DNA from: Centrapalus pauciflorus
Lineage: Eukaryota > Streptophyta > Magnoliopsida > Asterales > Asteraceae
Direction of reading: 5' to 3'
Assembly: GCA_020465985.1 (NCBI GenBank)
Contig: JAANYP010007554.1
Span: forward strand, 62,001-126,000
DNA length: 64,000 nt
Under the pieces are notes generated by a model, which saw only the letters and a list, made by a program, of their open reading frames with translations, was not told the DNA's origin and ran no database searches. The stretch's first letter is position 1. Every line of letters begins with the position of its first letter. Below are positions 20,755-33,015 of the stretch, one piece after another. Position numbers and translations under genes: made by a program.

Positions 20755-21632
20755 AAAAATCTCCCCCTTCGAGATGAATGAAATATTCTATTTAAAGTTC
20801 AACACAGGAAACTTTAACTTTTCTTGAATCTTCGTCTTCTCTTTGATCTCTGAATCTTCAGATCTCTGTCTCTCTCTGATCTTCGAATCTCTTCTTCTCT
20901 AATCTTCTCTTTTCTTGTGAGTAAACTCTCCCCCTTGAATCATGAACTGCTTATGATTCTCTCCCTTGATCAAGCAAAGACAACTAATCATCTTTCATCT
21001 TTAAATCTTTTGCAGTTATCTCAATTGTCTTGAACTGTTGTTACAATTGTCTTCAAACTGCTCAACAGTTGTCTCTGAAATTCAGCATTTCTCCCCCTCA
21101 GGATGATCATAAGGATTATGAACATCATGTAAATTTTTCAGAGATGTAGATCCATTAAACTTACAGTAGTAGAAATACAACAACAATGACAATGCAGAAA
21201 AAATTACAAGTTGTCTATCTCCCCCTTAAAATGATATACTATCCCCCTATACTGAACAAATATCTCACTCCCCCTCAAATGAATACATATTTCCTTTACA
21301 AAACAAACAAAGCTTTTCAACTTTGTAAACAATGAAACAAATTCATTTGTAAACTAACGAGTCCAGGTCCACATAGGAGTCCTGTTTGCACAATAGACAT
21401 AATCTATGTGACCTACATTCAGCGCTTGCGTGATGTTAACACTGGTAGGATTTCCAAATAGTCATCGTGAAATCCTTTAACATGAAAGAATCGCTTTTAT
21501 ATGTTCCAAATTAGTCACATTGGACTAGCAGTTTATAGTCACACAGACTGTTAGACTCGATGTGTCCTAAAAGTGTATATAATCAGCTCTAGACACAATG
21601 TGCATCAAATGAAGTCGTAGACCTGAGCAAAT
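20755..21632 (-). other. Array internal block T2 with repeated polypurine tracts
   Basis: Counterpart of T1, with GGGGGAG tracts near 20760-20769, 20930, 21090, 21220, 21240 and 21270 on the element strand. The segment 21420-21630 is closely related to 20255-20460. It is continuous with S1 at about 21633, giving the only S-T-LTR arrangement in the array. No coding frame is recognisable. Confidence 0.65.
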
Positions 21633-23317
21633 GTGTTCCTTGTCTTAATATCAATTACATACAATTGATATATTGATATAAATGTGATATATCTCCTTGA
21701 TTATTGAAACAAAAAGCTTTTGAGAGATAACTGAGTGGTTGGTAGCGTTAAGTGGATGCGTCACTAGGTCTAGACGTCTTTTTCAATATCAAGTTGCCTA
21801 GGGCTTGATTGATTATGTGGTTTACCCAGCAGACACAGTGTAAGTAGGACTATCTTTTTCTTTTTTCTTCAAATCCTTTCTCAAGTCTCAGCTCTCAGCA
21901 TTTTCCAATTAAGCACCCTCTGGCTCACTTTTCAGATGTAATTTCAGTCAGCTTTATAGCCAAAGCATGATCTGATGCACCACCATATCCTCTCAATGTA
22001 CCCCTCTCATTTACATTTTATCTGTGCTTGACCCTGTCAGTATCCCGTAATAACTTACACTTCTTAACTAATAGACCTAAAGAACCCTCACCCACACAAA
22101 CTATAGATGGTTTGCTCCTTGGGTAGGTCTTCCGGTTTTGGTTAGACCGTAGAAGCGATGTTTATGCCTTTCACACAATTTGATGCATAATCGAAGTCAG
22201 CAGAAATAATGTTCAGCATTTCAGCTCACGGGATATCACACAAAAAATGATTAAAATTTTCAGCTCAGATAATTTAGGAGATGTAATTTAGAATGAATGT
22301 TGGGGAATTCTAAGTTTGGAGGTATCAAAACGATATGTAAAATCTGATGTAAGATATGAAATGAATCAGATTTTCATGAAAATATTACCTCATGGGAAAT
22401 TACGATAGAAATCAGTATGAATGGGAGAATAATGAAGAGAATCTCAGAAGCAGTGAGATTCTGAAAAACAAAGAGATTAGATCAATTAACCTCATAGATC
22501 TATTCAGAGAATCAGAAATGAATACCCTAAAAAAAGTTTATTATTTTCAGCTCAAGAAAATCTTTGTTATGTGTGCACAAAATACTTTCGTGAAAAATAC
22601 ACACAGTTTCGTGAAAAAGATGTCATCGTCAGAGTGGATCTGAAACTCCCCCTGAAAATAAGCACAAAAAGTTAGTCAACTCATGGAAAAGAAATCAGGA
22701 GCAAAAAATTATAAAAATAAAACACCATCTTTGTCAATTCAGCTGTAATTTCAGAAAGATTTATCTTTCAGACTCGGGTTTCAGTCTAATGTAACTGAAA
22801 ACCTTCTGAATTTAATAGCGGGTACTACACTGATGTGTAAAGAAACTGTTTCAATAAGGATCAGGTCCTAAACTGAAATTAGCAGGAGCCAAATAAGTGA
22901 AAAACGGGTTTTGTACTGATGTGTACAGAAACCATTTCGTCGAAGACCGGGTTCCAGTCTGAAGTAACTAGAAGCCACTTTCCAATGAGGACCAGGTTCT
23001 AGTTTGAATTAACTTGAAACCTTGGATCTGCAAAACTCAAGATGTCTTTGGTATCCAAACAGATTTGGGTCCAGACTTGTTAGCACTTTTGGGTACCCAT
23101 TTCATAACGGGTTTTTGTATCCACCGGAATTTGGGTTTAGGTACCCATTGCAGATTATAATTCTTATCTTCTCTCTAAAACTCATAAAGCAATTTTCTTT
23201 TTATATGATGAAATTGAATTTCTGAATTACGAAAGAAACTTGAATTTGAATGTTCAGAATTTTGCGAACTCTTCTTTCTGAAAATCTGTCTGGTTCTAAC
23301 CTGTCTCTGTTACCAAT
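21633..23317 (-). other. Array internal block S1
   Basis: About 1.7 kb, repeated as S2 and S3. On the element strand it starts right after the primer site, passes through WIPK/WVPK-like translated fragments of the type found before Copia protease (compare 4494-4859), and ends GGAACACATTTGCT. It is full of stops. The open frame at 22392-22643 on the plus strand is antisense to this and not a gene. Confidence 0.55.
23301..23317 (-). other. Primer-binding site next to LTR-2
   Basis: The element strand reads ATTGGTAACAGAGACAG, a diverged form of the tRNA-Met site TGGTATCAGAGCC, touching the LTR end at 23318. Confidence 0.7.
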
Positions 23318-23610
23318 TGATGATTGATATTTCATGCAATTCATACAACATTTAATCCAATATGAACATCAATGAAACACAAAATATCGAATGAATAATT
23401 GAGAAGAATATTACAATGTGAAGGTCTTGAAGTTTCTTGAACAGAAAAACTTCTATCTGAGTTCTTCTCAATCGTACTGTTCATTTATATATGAACAGTA
23501 TACTCTAACATTTAATTATACTCAAATACAACTATTGAGTATTTACAATAAAGTTCCCTGAACTTTTACAATAAAATTGTTTTCAACTCTATATTTAATT
23601 GTACACAACA
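23318..23610 (-). repeat. Array LTR-2 (293 bp)
   Basis: Element strand begins TGTTGTGTACAATTAAATAT and ends CAATCATCA. It has the TATA inverted repeat at 23475-23500. The sequence upstream on the element strand is the end of S2 (GGAAGACATTTG), with no polypurine tract, so this LTR was not joined to its neighbour by normal reverse transcription. Confidence 0.8.
23475..23500 (-). promoter_or_regulatory. TATA box inside 10-bp inverted repeat, LTR-2
   Basis: Arms TACTGTTCAT (23475-23484) and ATGAACAGTA (23491-23500) are identical to those in LTR-1, with a TATATAAATG-type core between them. In LTR-3 (about 34115-34150) the right arm has decayed. Confidence 0.6.
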
Positions 23611-24386
23611 ACAAATGTCTTCCTTGATTCAATATCAATAGTATCCTAATGATATATCAATAGATATGTGTTATATCTCCATGATTATTGAAACTAAAAA
23701 CTTTTGAGAGATAACTGAGTGGTTGGTAGGGTTAACTGTAAGCGTCACTGGGTCCTTGACGTCTTTTCATTATTAAGTCGCCTAGAGCTTGATAGATTAT
23801 GTGGTTTACCTAGCAGAGACAATGTAGGTAGGATTATCTTTTTTATTTCTTCAAATCCTTTCTCAACTCTCAGCTCTCAGCTTTCAGCATTTTTCAATTA
23901 AGCTCCCTCCGACTCACTTTTCATAAGTAAATTCAGTCAGCTTCATAGCCAAAGCATGATCTGATGCACCACCATCTCCGGTCAATATACTCCTCTCATT
24001 TACATTTTACCTCTCCTTGACCCTGTTAGTTTACCATGATAACTGACACTTCTCAACTAATAGACCTAAAGAACCCTCACCCACACAAACTATAGACGGT
24101 TTTGAACTTGGGTAGGTCTTCCAGTTTAGGTTAGACCATAGAAGCGATGTTTATGCGTATCACACAATTTGGTGCATAATGGAAGGCAGCAGAAATAACG
24201 TTCAGTATTTCGGCTCATGGGATATCACACAAAAAATGATTAGCATTTTCAGCTCAGATGAATTAGGAGATGTAATTCATAATGAATGTTGGGGAATGAT
24301 GAGTTGGGAGATATCAGAACGAAATTTAAAATCTGATATAAGATATGAAATGAATCAGATTTTCATGAAAGAATTACCTCATGGGA
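23611..24386 (-). other. Array internal block S2, left part
   Basis: Left portion of the second S block, closely matching 21640-22400 and 34260-35010. It ends at 24382-24386 with TGGGA, the Gypsy-2 target duplication. The sequence CTCATGGGA followed by (G/A)ATTACGA is restored when Gypsy-2 is removed, as in the intact copy at 22391. Confidence 0.65.
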
Positions 24387-26781
24387 TGTCACACCCTGCT
24401 CCCCCGGTTGGCAGCGAGGCGTGACGAGTGCGGAAGCGTAACCATAATCATAATGAACGACCACTGTATGGACGTTTTTAAAATACATCATTGAAACTTG
24501 AAAATATAGCAATGTTTCACATAGACTGTTATGAGTAAAGGAGTTTGCAAAATACAGAGATTTAATTACATAATTAAAATATCCAAAATAATGCAGCTAA
24601 ATCTCCGTTAATTTGAATATGCATGCGACTCCATTGATGCGGAAGCTTGAAAGTAAAATACGTCTGAGGCATTCGTGCCTTAATTACCTGAAAATACATG
24701 CTAAAATATGTCAACAAAAATTGTTGGTGAGCTCATAGGTTTACGCGAAAAGACCAGTTGTATGGACATTATCAGATGAGTTGAATTTATAAAATCATAA
24801 ATTCCGTGTATGTATTACATAAACCATCATGCAACCGAAACTTAATTAGAATGAGTTTGCCCTGTGCAGTATTCCCATACGTAATACCGTGTGTCGAATA
24901 TATATGCACTCGCTGTTAGCCGAACCGAGCTAACCAGAATGGGGGACATGACTCCCGACAGATCTATCCACAATATATTCGCGCTTACAAATAAATGCAA
25001 TTAACGGTTCATGATATAAGCGCTAATGGAACCATATGTCATACATATAAGAAATATACAGTTTAGATGTCCATATGAAAACAGTGCATGTATTTCCACC
25101 CCAATAGATAGTGAAAAATAGGGGCTATGAAGACTCACCGGAATTGCGATGGCAAAATATGCGCAAAAATGCAAATGTGCGTTGTTTGATGGGTGATGAA
25201 ACCGGAGGTGTTTAACCGAGTCCTAAATGATAATAAGGACTTAATATCACTAATATATGATAATAGGTATATTTATAGATTTTTATGTCTTAAATCACCC
25301 AACATTACAAGTTTATAAATAAGATTTGCTTAAAACGTCAAGTTTATATATATATAATATTCCAGCTTTCTCGGAGGTTTTTCGGCCTACTTTGAGGCTG
25401 TTTTTGAACAAGCTCCAAAATATTTAGGCTTTGCTTTTCTAGGACATTAAACTACTATATACAAAGGATTTTTAGAATCAAGAACGGCCATTTTTCGAGT
25501 TGTTTAGGTTGGTGAAAAAGTTCGTTAAAAACGCTATGTTGGCCATTTTTGAGCTGTCAAACTTTCGGTTTCCCAAATAATTTCTGGAGGTCTTAAACTT
25601 CAAAATAAATTATGAAATATTACAGATCTATAGTTAAGACATAGATCTAACTTTTGAGACAAGAATCAACTCATTTCGTTGAGTTATGAATTAGTTATGA
25701 TTTTTCAAAGTCGATATAAATTTTCTGCCGAAAATCCGTAGTTTATAAACTTAAAACAACTTATGATTCTTGTTGTTTATTCAAAGACTACTTGTAAAAA
25801 TTCATAAAAGTTATATAACACATATATAACACATGTTTTCATAATATTAACATGTTTATAATGTGTTCGTATATTCATATGTACATTTAAAGAAACAACT
25901 TAAAAAATAAAAACTAGAAACTTATAAACTTGAGTTTTTATGTTACTTGTTGTTGTTGGTGATTATATATATTATGCAAGACTTATATAAACATAAATGT
26001 ATGATGAAATAAGTTAGTATTTACTTACTTTGATGAATTTGGAAGATGATTTTGAGTAGAAGTTGAAATCTTTTGCAAGGTTTGCACTAAAAACACTTGA
26101 AGAACACCAAGAACACTTGAAGAACACTTGAATGCCAAAGTTTGTGATGTGTGTGTATGTGGCCGGTTCTAAGAGAGGAGAAAAGAAGATTTTGGTGTGA
26201 ATAAAATGAATGAATTGCCTTCCTATTTATAGAGAAATGTTTGGTCTTTCAAATGATGAAAGGCATGGGAGACAAAAGTTGAGTGCACTTTTTAACAAAA
26301 TGATGGTGTTTAAAGTAATATTATTTAAATAAAAGTCAACTTCTAATACACCATATGGCCTAATGGCCGGCCCTTAGGTGTATATCCATGTATTTTCATT
26401 TTTTGTTTGTATAAATGTATTTAGAAATGTATTCTTGTATTTTCCCTTTTCTTGAAATTTTATAAATACTTATGGATGCATTGTTATTGTTTTAGTCTTG
26501 TATAATTAATGTTAAGTAAATGTATTAGTGTTTGATTAGTGTCACTAATCATAATTTAAGTATGTACTTAGTTGAATTAATCCTTCATAACGTAAATTGA
26601 TCGGATTAATTGATTTCCCGATTCATCGCACCGATGAATTTGATTCTAATTGAGTTGAATTTTCTAATGAGCATTGTTAATCACTTTGATTAATTTCTAA
26701 TGACCACTGATTAGGTTATAATTGGCTATTGAATATTGATTAAGTCGTAGTTGCTAACCTGGTTTAATGCCGGATGTTACA
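24387..26781 (-). repeat. Gypsy-2 3' LTR (2395 bp)
   Basis: Plus-strand ends are TGTCACACCCTGC and GCCGGATGTTACA. It aligns without large gaps to 30615-33015. I counted roughly 40-50 differences. A TATA-like CTATAAATAG on the element strand lies at 26223-26232. Confidence 0.95.
26223..26232 (-). promoter_or_regulatory. Putative TATA box, Gypsy-2 3' LTR
   Basis: CTATAAATAG on the element strand. It is also present at 32451-32460 in the other LTR and at 45754-45763 in Gypsy-3, so it is conserved in the family. Confidence 0.65.
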
Positions 26782-26792
26782 GTCTCTCCCTG
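26782..26792 (-). other. Gypsy-2 polypurine tract
   Basis: The element strand reads CAGGGAGAGAC directly before the LTR start TGTAACATCC, preceded by TTTCGGGACGAAATTCCC, a phrase usual before Gypsy 3' LTRs. It primes plus-strand synthesis. Confidence 0.8.
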
Positions 26793-27860
26793 TTAAGGGA
26801 ATTTCGTCCCGAAATTTTATCCTGTTTCCTCAGGGGTATTGTTACTTAAGAGTAGATGAGAGTATTTTTTCTTAAACTAGCCTTTGCAAGCCTAAGTGAA
26901 TTGTGGTCCATGTCTAGAATTTCCATCTGACCTTGAGGATGGGTATACAACTGTGCTTCAATCCTTTGACCTGACGGTCCATGATTTCAATTGGCTCTTT
27001 GATTAACCGAAGTTTATCATTTAGCTGGATCTCTTCCAAGGGGTAACAAGTGTCTCCTCTAACAAACACTTCTTCGATACATGGAAGGTATTGTGCATGC
27101 TGCTAAGCTCTGGTGGTAACCTTAAACGATAAGCTACGAGTCCAATTCCCTTTAAGACTTTGCATTGCCAATGTATCGAGGGTTTAATTATCCTTGTTTC
27201 CCAAATCGTATCACGACCTTCCATGGTGAGACTCTCATCAGTACTCGTTCTCCTAATTAGAACTCAAGGGATTTTCTATTTTCATCTGCATAACTTTCTT
27301 ACAATCGCAGGCAACTTTTAGTCAGTTTCGTATCTGTACTATTCTTTCAGTAGTTTCGTGAATGATCTTAACGCCAGTGATTTGGCCATTTCCCACTTCT
27401 TCCCAATAAATCGGTGATCGACACTTTTGCCCGTAGAGCGCTTCAAACGGAGCAGCTTTAATACTTGAGTGATAGCTATTGTAGTACGATAATTCCACTA
27501 AGGAAATTGAGTATCCATTACATAGGCTCTTAATGTGTGTTCTAGGGTTTCGATCGTTCTATTATTCTGACCATTAGTATGAGGGTGATATGTGGTACTT
27601 CATGTCTAAGTTTTTATCCAAAGCTTGCTGTAATAATTGCAAAAAATCTTAGATGTAGATCTGCTATCCATTTCTGAAATGATTATAATAGGCACTCCGT
27701 GTCCAGAGACGACTTCCTTGAGGTACGTTTGGACTAGCTTATTCATCCTGATGTTCTTCTTGATCGGTAGGAACGCGCGGATTTTGTTAGGTGGTCGACT
27801 ATTACCCAAATGGTTTCTGATGTTTTATCTTAACTTTGGAGCATGTGTACGAATTTTCTG
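26793..27860 (-). pseudogene. Gypsy-2 integrase, decayed
   Basis: Recognisable minus-strand fragments are IGLVAYRLRLPPEL and MHNTFHVSK (C-terminal GPY/F-adjacent part, near 27050-27150), FEALYGQKC-like sequence near 27440, and LVQTYLKEVVSGHGVPIIII with a mutated core (ISEMDSRSTS near 27650, normally SDRDxRFTS). Numerous stops and frameshifts are present. Only the family is certain; the domain cannot be active. Confidence 0.75.
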
Positions 27861-28640
27861 ACAGATGTGGCAATGTCTTTCTTCATGATAGGCCACCCGT
27901 ATAGCTCCTTAAGGTCATGATACATTTTATCAGATCCGGGGTGAACGACATATCTTAATTTGTGTCCTTCATCCATATCCAGCATTCTTATTCCACCAAA
28001 CAGAGTCAGATTCTATTCATGAAATATCGATTTTTATTAGCCCTTATCCTAAACTAATTTCCACTTGTACTCTTAATGGCTTAGCTCATTAGTTTTCCTC
28101 AGGTGATAACGAATTTTCACGGTTGCAATTACTTATTAGTTCCATCCAACGGTACTACTTCGTATTCGACTCTTTCTGGTTCAAGATGTGTTGGAGGCTC
28201 TTATGGTCTGTGAATACAATACACTTCATACCGTACAACTATTGTCCCCAAGGATAAAGACTACTGCTTCAAGATCCAGATCATGCGTTGTGTAAATCAC
28301 CTAGTGAACCTTAAGTTTTCATAAAGCATAAGCTATGATCCTATCTTTCTATATCAACCCATTGTGTGAAGCGTCACAGTAATTTACAAATTTCTTGCTT
28401 CTCTTGGATAAAATAAGCGCACTGCACAGTTTGTGCTTTAATAACTGAAATGATATCTCCTGATCCTTGCTCCAATCATACTTAATGTCTTTTCGGGTCA
28501 GTTTTGTTAGAGTTCTGGTGATCTTTGAGAAAATTGCTTATAATAAGTGGCAAGTCTTAAGGACTGTCGTATCTCTATGGGGGTTCTAAGAGTTGATCAA
28601 TTCCTGATAGCCTCGATCTTTGCGGGGTCGACGTGGATCC
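27861..28640 (-). pseudogene. Gypsy-2 RNase H and RT connection, decayed
   Basis: The phrase LYGMKCIVFTDHKSLQHILNQ near 28190-28240 is the RNase H motif holding the last catalytic Asp. Upstream fragments match the RT thumb. Stops are dense and no long open frame survives. Confidence 0.65.
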
Positions 28641-29392
28641 TTTTACTATTGATCACGTGATCGAAAAATTACACCTATCTTAGTCAAACTTAGAAAGCTT
28701 GGCAGTTGTTCCTTCTTCAACAACTCTAGAATTAGTCTTAAATGTTTGCTCGTGGTCCTCCTTGTTTTGTGAGTAGATTAAAAGTCATTCATGTATACAA
28801 TCACGAATTTGCCTAGATGAGGTTTGCACACCCGAAGAGGTCCATGAGTACCGTCGGGGGCACTGGTTAATCCAAACGTTATTAATAGGAATTTACGATG
28901 ACCGAAACGGAATCCGAAAGCTGTCTTTGGAATACCTTTCCTGCGAACTCTAACCTGATGATAACCAGACCTTAGGTCGATCTTCGAATAGAAGCTTAAT
29001 GCTTGGAGTTTGTCAAACAAGTCATCGATCCTTGGAAGTGGGTATTGGTTCTTTTAGCTTATTTAACCCTCGGTAATTGATGCACATGTCGAAAGTTCCA
29101 TCCTTCTCCTTTATGAACAAAACTGGAGCTCCTCCAAAGTGAGGAACTCGATTTGATAAACCTTTTATCTAAGAGCTCCTATAGTTGGTTGGACGATTCT
29201 TACACTATTGATGGGGCTAATCGGCATGGTGCTCGAGCCACTGGTACCGCACCTGATAGTAGGCCTATTTTTGAATTTGACTTGCCTCAATGTTGGGAGT
29301 TCAGGTAAGTGTTCTGGAAAAACTTTGGGGTAACCATAAATAATAAGAATATTTTCGAGCCGCTTTCCCTTTGGCTCCTTCTCTATCAACAC
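28641..29392 (-). pseudogene. Gypsy-2 reverse transcriptase, decayed
   Basis: Minus-strand pieces are YPKVFPEHLPELPTLRQV (protease-RT linker, 29392-29165), FDKLQALSFYSKIDLRSGYH, RKGIPKTAFGFRFGH and FVIVYMNDF. The catalytic F/YxDD is YMND here, so the first Asp of the pair is lost. The LTNAPAAFMDLMN region is scrambled (LTSAPDGTHGPLRV). Confidence 0.8.
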
Positions 29393-30598
29393 TTCAGGGT
29401 CCTAATGCTAGAGATGATGCTTACTTTGGTATTTCTTGCTTTGCGTTGGACGGTAAGGACCTTCTTATTGGCTAAAGGTATATGAACTGTGTTCTTGTTG
29501 CATACTATTTCCACACGATTTTCGATAGCCAATCCATGCCTATGACCACGTAAGCACTTCCCAGTTTGATGGGTATCATGTCTGTTTCAAAGAGTCGGCC
29601 TACTAATTCTAAGGAGCATCCTCGACTTATATTATTTGTCTTAAGCGTCTCACTGTCATCAACCTCAATAGCATAAGTAGCACTTAATGGAATTTATCTG
29701 CTTAATGAACTTAGTGGATATAAAGCTCCTATCATCACCAGTATCAAATAGTAGAAATGCATAAGTGGTATCTAATGGGGTAAGAGGATAAGTCTACGGG
29801 TTTGAAATTTCTTAGGCAGATAGTCACAGCTTTATCTTTTCCTACGCAGAGTTGTAGTTAAATACTTAATTCCTCATAAAAGTTCTTGATACTTAATCTT
29901 TGTATATGATATGGTCAGAATTTTCTGATAAATCCTTAAGCCTCATTTACCCTAAGATATATCAGATAGTAAAGCCTAGAGAAATACTGTAAAGAGATGC
30001 CTCCGGGGTTTCCTCGTACTCCAGAGCGTTCAGTCGTTGGATTAGTTCTGCAGTGTGGGCTTTGTGCTCCGCTAGGTGCTGTCACAATTCGTCGATTCCG
30101 TCTTGTTAAATCGCCTGGGTCATCTGGTTGGCCTAAGGTTTATTGCTGGTTGGCATTGCCTCTTGCTTAATCCTTGCAAAGATCTCACTGACCTCTTGGT
30201 GGGTTTTGTCGTAATTGGAGGTCGTGTCTGGCGGCCCTTGCCACCAACAGCGGCATCGTTTGATACATAGGTTTCTAGGTAAGTGTCGGCACTTGAGAGG
30301 AAGATGGTGTTCTGACTTCAAACTGGATTTGGATCCCCTCCTCGTTTCTCCACTCTTGGAGAGTGTGAGGCATCCATCCCCACTGTCCTATGCTTGCCCG
30401 TTACTATTGTGGCGGGCTTGGCTGATGGGCAGGTACCGGGATAGACTCCCGTTGTGAGTCACACCCTTTCCCTAGGGGTGAATTTCGACATGTTATTGTC
30501 ATCAGGGTCCATATATGTGTTCACAGTTCTTGAAGAAAGTTTAGTTTTTGTAACAGTTATAGTCTAGGTACTAATGCAACCTAGTTCACTATAACTAT
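29393..30598 (-). pseudogene. Gypsy-2 protease and gag remnants
   Basis: AFLLFDTGDD on the minus strand near 29720-29755 is the protease active site. Fragments resembling gag lie near 30133-30321. The region is only 1.2 kb, against about 2.6 kb between primer site and RT in Gypsy-3, so much of gag, including the zinc knuckles, appears to be deleted. Plus-strand frames at 30076-30457 are antisense noise. Confidence 0.6.
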
Positions 30599-30611
30599 GG
30601 CTCTGATACCA
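30599..30611 (-). other. Gypsy-2 primer-binding site (tRNA-Met)
   Basis: TGGTATCAGAGCC on the element strand, three bases from the 5' LTR (30615). It is a perfect match to the usual initiator tRNA-Met site, in contrast to the decayed genes. Confidence 0.9.
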
Positions 30612-30614
30612 ATC

Positions 30615-33015
30615 TGTCACACCCTGCTCCCCCGGTTGGCAGCGAGGCGTGACGAGTGCGGAAGCGTAACCATAATCATAATGAACGACCACTATATGGA
30701 CGTTTTAAAAATACATCATTGAAACTTGAAAATATAGAAATGTTTTACATAGACTGTTATGAGTAAAGGAGTTTGCAAAATACAGAGATTTAATTACATA
30801 ATTAAAATATCCAAAATAATGCAGCTAAATCTCCGTTAATTTGAATATGCATGCCACTCCATGGATGCGGAAGCTTGAAAGTAAAATACGTCTGAGGCAT
30901 TCGTGCCTTAATTACCTTAAAATACATGCTAAAATATGTCAACAAAAATTGTTGGTGAGCTCATAGGTTTACGCGAAAAGACCAGTTGTATGGACATTAT
31001 CAGATGAGTTGAATTTATAAAATCATAAATTCTGTGTATGTATTACATAAACCATCATGCAACCGAAGCTTAATTAGAATGAGTTTGCCCTGTGTAGTAT
31101 TCCCATACGCAATACCGTGTGTTGAATATATATGCACTCGCTGTTAGCCTAACCGAGCTAACCCGAATGGGGGACATGACTCCCGACAGATCTATCCACA
31201 ATATATTCGCGCTTACAAATAAATGCAATTAACGGTTCATGATATAAGGGCTAATGGAACCATATGTAATACATATAAGAAATATACAGTTTAGATGTCC
31301 ATATGAAAACAGTGCATGTATTTCCACCCCAATAGATAGTGAAAAATAGGGGCTATGAAGACTCACCGGAATTGCGATGGCAAAATATGCGCAAAAATGC
31401 AAATGTGCGTTGTTTGATGGGTGATGAAACCGGAGGTGTTTAACCGAGTCCTAAATGATAATAAGGACTTAATATCACTAATATATGATAATAGGTATAT
31501 TTATAGATTTTTATGTCTTAAATCACCCAACATTACAAGTTTATAAATAAGATTTGCTTAAAACGTCAAGTTTATATATATATAATTTTCCAGCTTTCTC
31601 GGAGGTTTTTCGGCCTACTTTGAGGCTGTTTTTGACCAAGCTCCAAAATGTTTAGGCTTTGCTTTTCTAGAACATTAAACTACTATATACAAAGGATTTT
31701 TAGAATCAAGAACGGCCATTTTTCGAGTTGTTTAGGTTTGTGAAAAAGTTCGTTAAAAACGCTATGTTGGCCATTTTTGAGCTGTCAAACTTTTGGTTTC
31801 CCAAATAATTTCTGGAGGTCTTAAACTTCAAAATAAATTATGAACAATTACAGATCTATAGTTAAGACATAGATCTAACTTTTGAGACAAGAATCAACTC
31901 ATTTCGTTGAGTTATGAATTAGTTATGATTTTTCAAAGTCGATATAAATTTTTTGCCGAAAATCCGTAGTTTATAAACTTAAAACAACTTATGATTCTTG
32001 TTGTTTATTCAAAGACTACTTGCAAAAAGTTATAAAAGTTATATAACACATATATAACACATGTTTTCATGATATTAACATGTTTATAATGTGTTCATAT
32101 ATTCATATGTACATTTAAAGAAACAACTTAAAAAATAAAAACTAGAAACTTATAAACTTGAGTTTTTATGTTACTTGTTGTTGTTGGTGATTATATATAT
32201 TATGCAAGACTTATATAAACATAAATGTATGATGAAATAAGTTAGTATTTACTTACTTTGATGTATTTGGAAGATGATTTTGAGTAGAAGTTGAAATCTT
32301 TTGCAAGGTTTGCACTAAAAACACTTGAAGAACACCAAGAACACTTGAAGAACACTTGAATGCCAAAGTTTGTGATGTGTGTGTATGTGGCCGGTTCTAA
32401 GAGAGGAGAAAAGAAGATTTTGGTGTGAAAAAAATTAATGAATTGCCTTCCTATTTATAGAGAAATGTTTGGTCTTTCAAATGATGAAAGGCATGGGAGA
32501 CAAAAGTTGAGTGCACTTTTTAACAAAATGATGGTGTTTAAAGTAATATTATTTAAATAAAAGTCAACTTCTAATACACCATATGGCCTAATGGCCGGCC
32601 CTTAGGTGTATATCCATGTATTTTCATTTTTTTTTGTATAAATGTATTTAGAAATGTATTCTTGTATTTTCCCTTTTCTTGAAATTTTATAAATACTTAT
32701 GGATGCATTGTTTTAATGAATTGTTTTAGTCTTGTATAATTAATGTTAAGTAATTGTATTAGTTTTTGATTAGTGTCACTAATCATAATTTAAGTATGTA
32801 CTTAGTTGAATTAATCCTTCATAACGTAAATTGATCGGATTAATTGATTTCCCGATTCATCGCACCGATGAATTTGATTCTAATTGAGTTGAATTTTCTA
32901 ATGAGCATTGTTAATCACTTTGATTAATTTCTAATGACCACTGATTAGGTTATAATTGGCTATTGAATATTTATTAAGTCGTAGTTGCTAACCTGGTTTA
33001 ATGCCGGATGTTACA
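30615..33015 (-). repeat. Gypsy-2 5' LTR (2401 bp)
   Basis: Near-identical partner of 24387-26781 with the same termini. It is followed by the TGGGA duplication at 33016-33020. The only indels I noticed are a few bases near 32630 and a short insertion (TTTTAATGAA) near 32710. Confidence 0.95.
32451..32460 (-). promoter_or_regulatory. Putative TATA box, Gypsy-2 5' LTR
   Basis: CTATAAATAG on the element strand, equivalent to 26223-26232. It would drive the genomic transcript. Confidence 0.65.

Larger units (their letters stand above)
24387..33015 (-). mobile_element. Gypsy-2, Ty3/Gypsy element with decayed interior (8629 bp)
   Basis: Complete by its ends: 5' LTR 30615-33015, tRNA-Met site 30599-30611, interior of about 3.8 kb, polypurine tract 26782-26792, 3' LTR 24387-26781, and TGGGA duplication (24382-24386, 33016-33020). 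Same family as Gypsy-3 (both start TGTAACATCCGGCA and end GGTGTGACA). The interior is about 1.8 kb shorter than that of Gypsy-3, mainly in gag, and is full of stops, yet the two LTRs differ by only about 2 percent by my eye count. Confidence 0.9.

Noticed and set aside
30076..30457. Two plus-strand frames of 64 and 80 codons.
   Set aside because: They run antisense to the decayed gag end of Gypsy-2 and show no domain or conserved motif.
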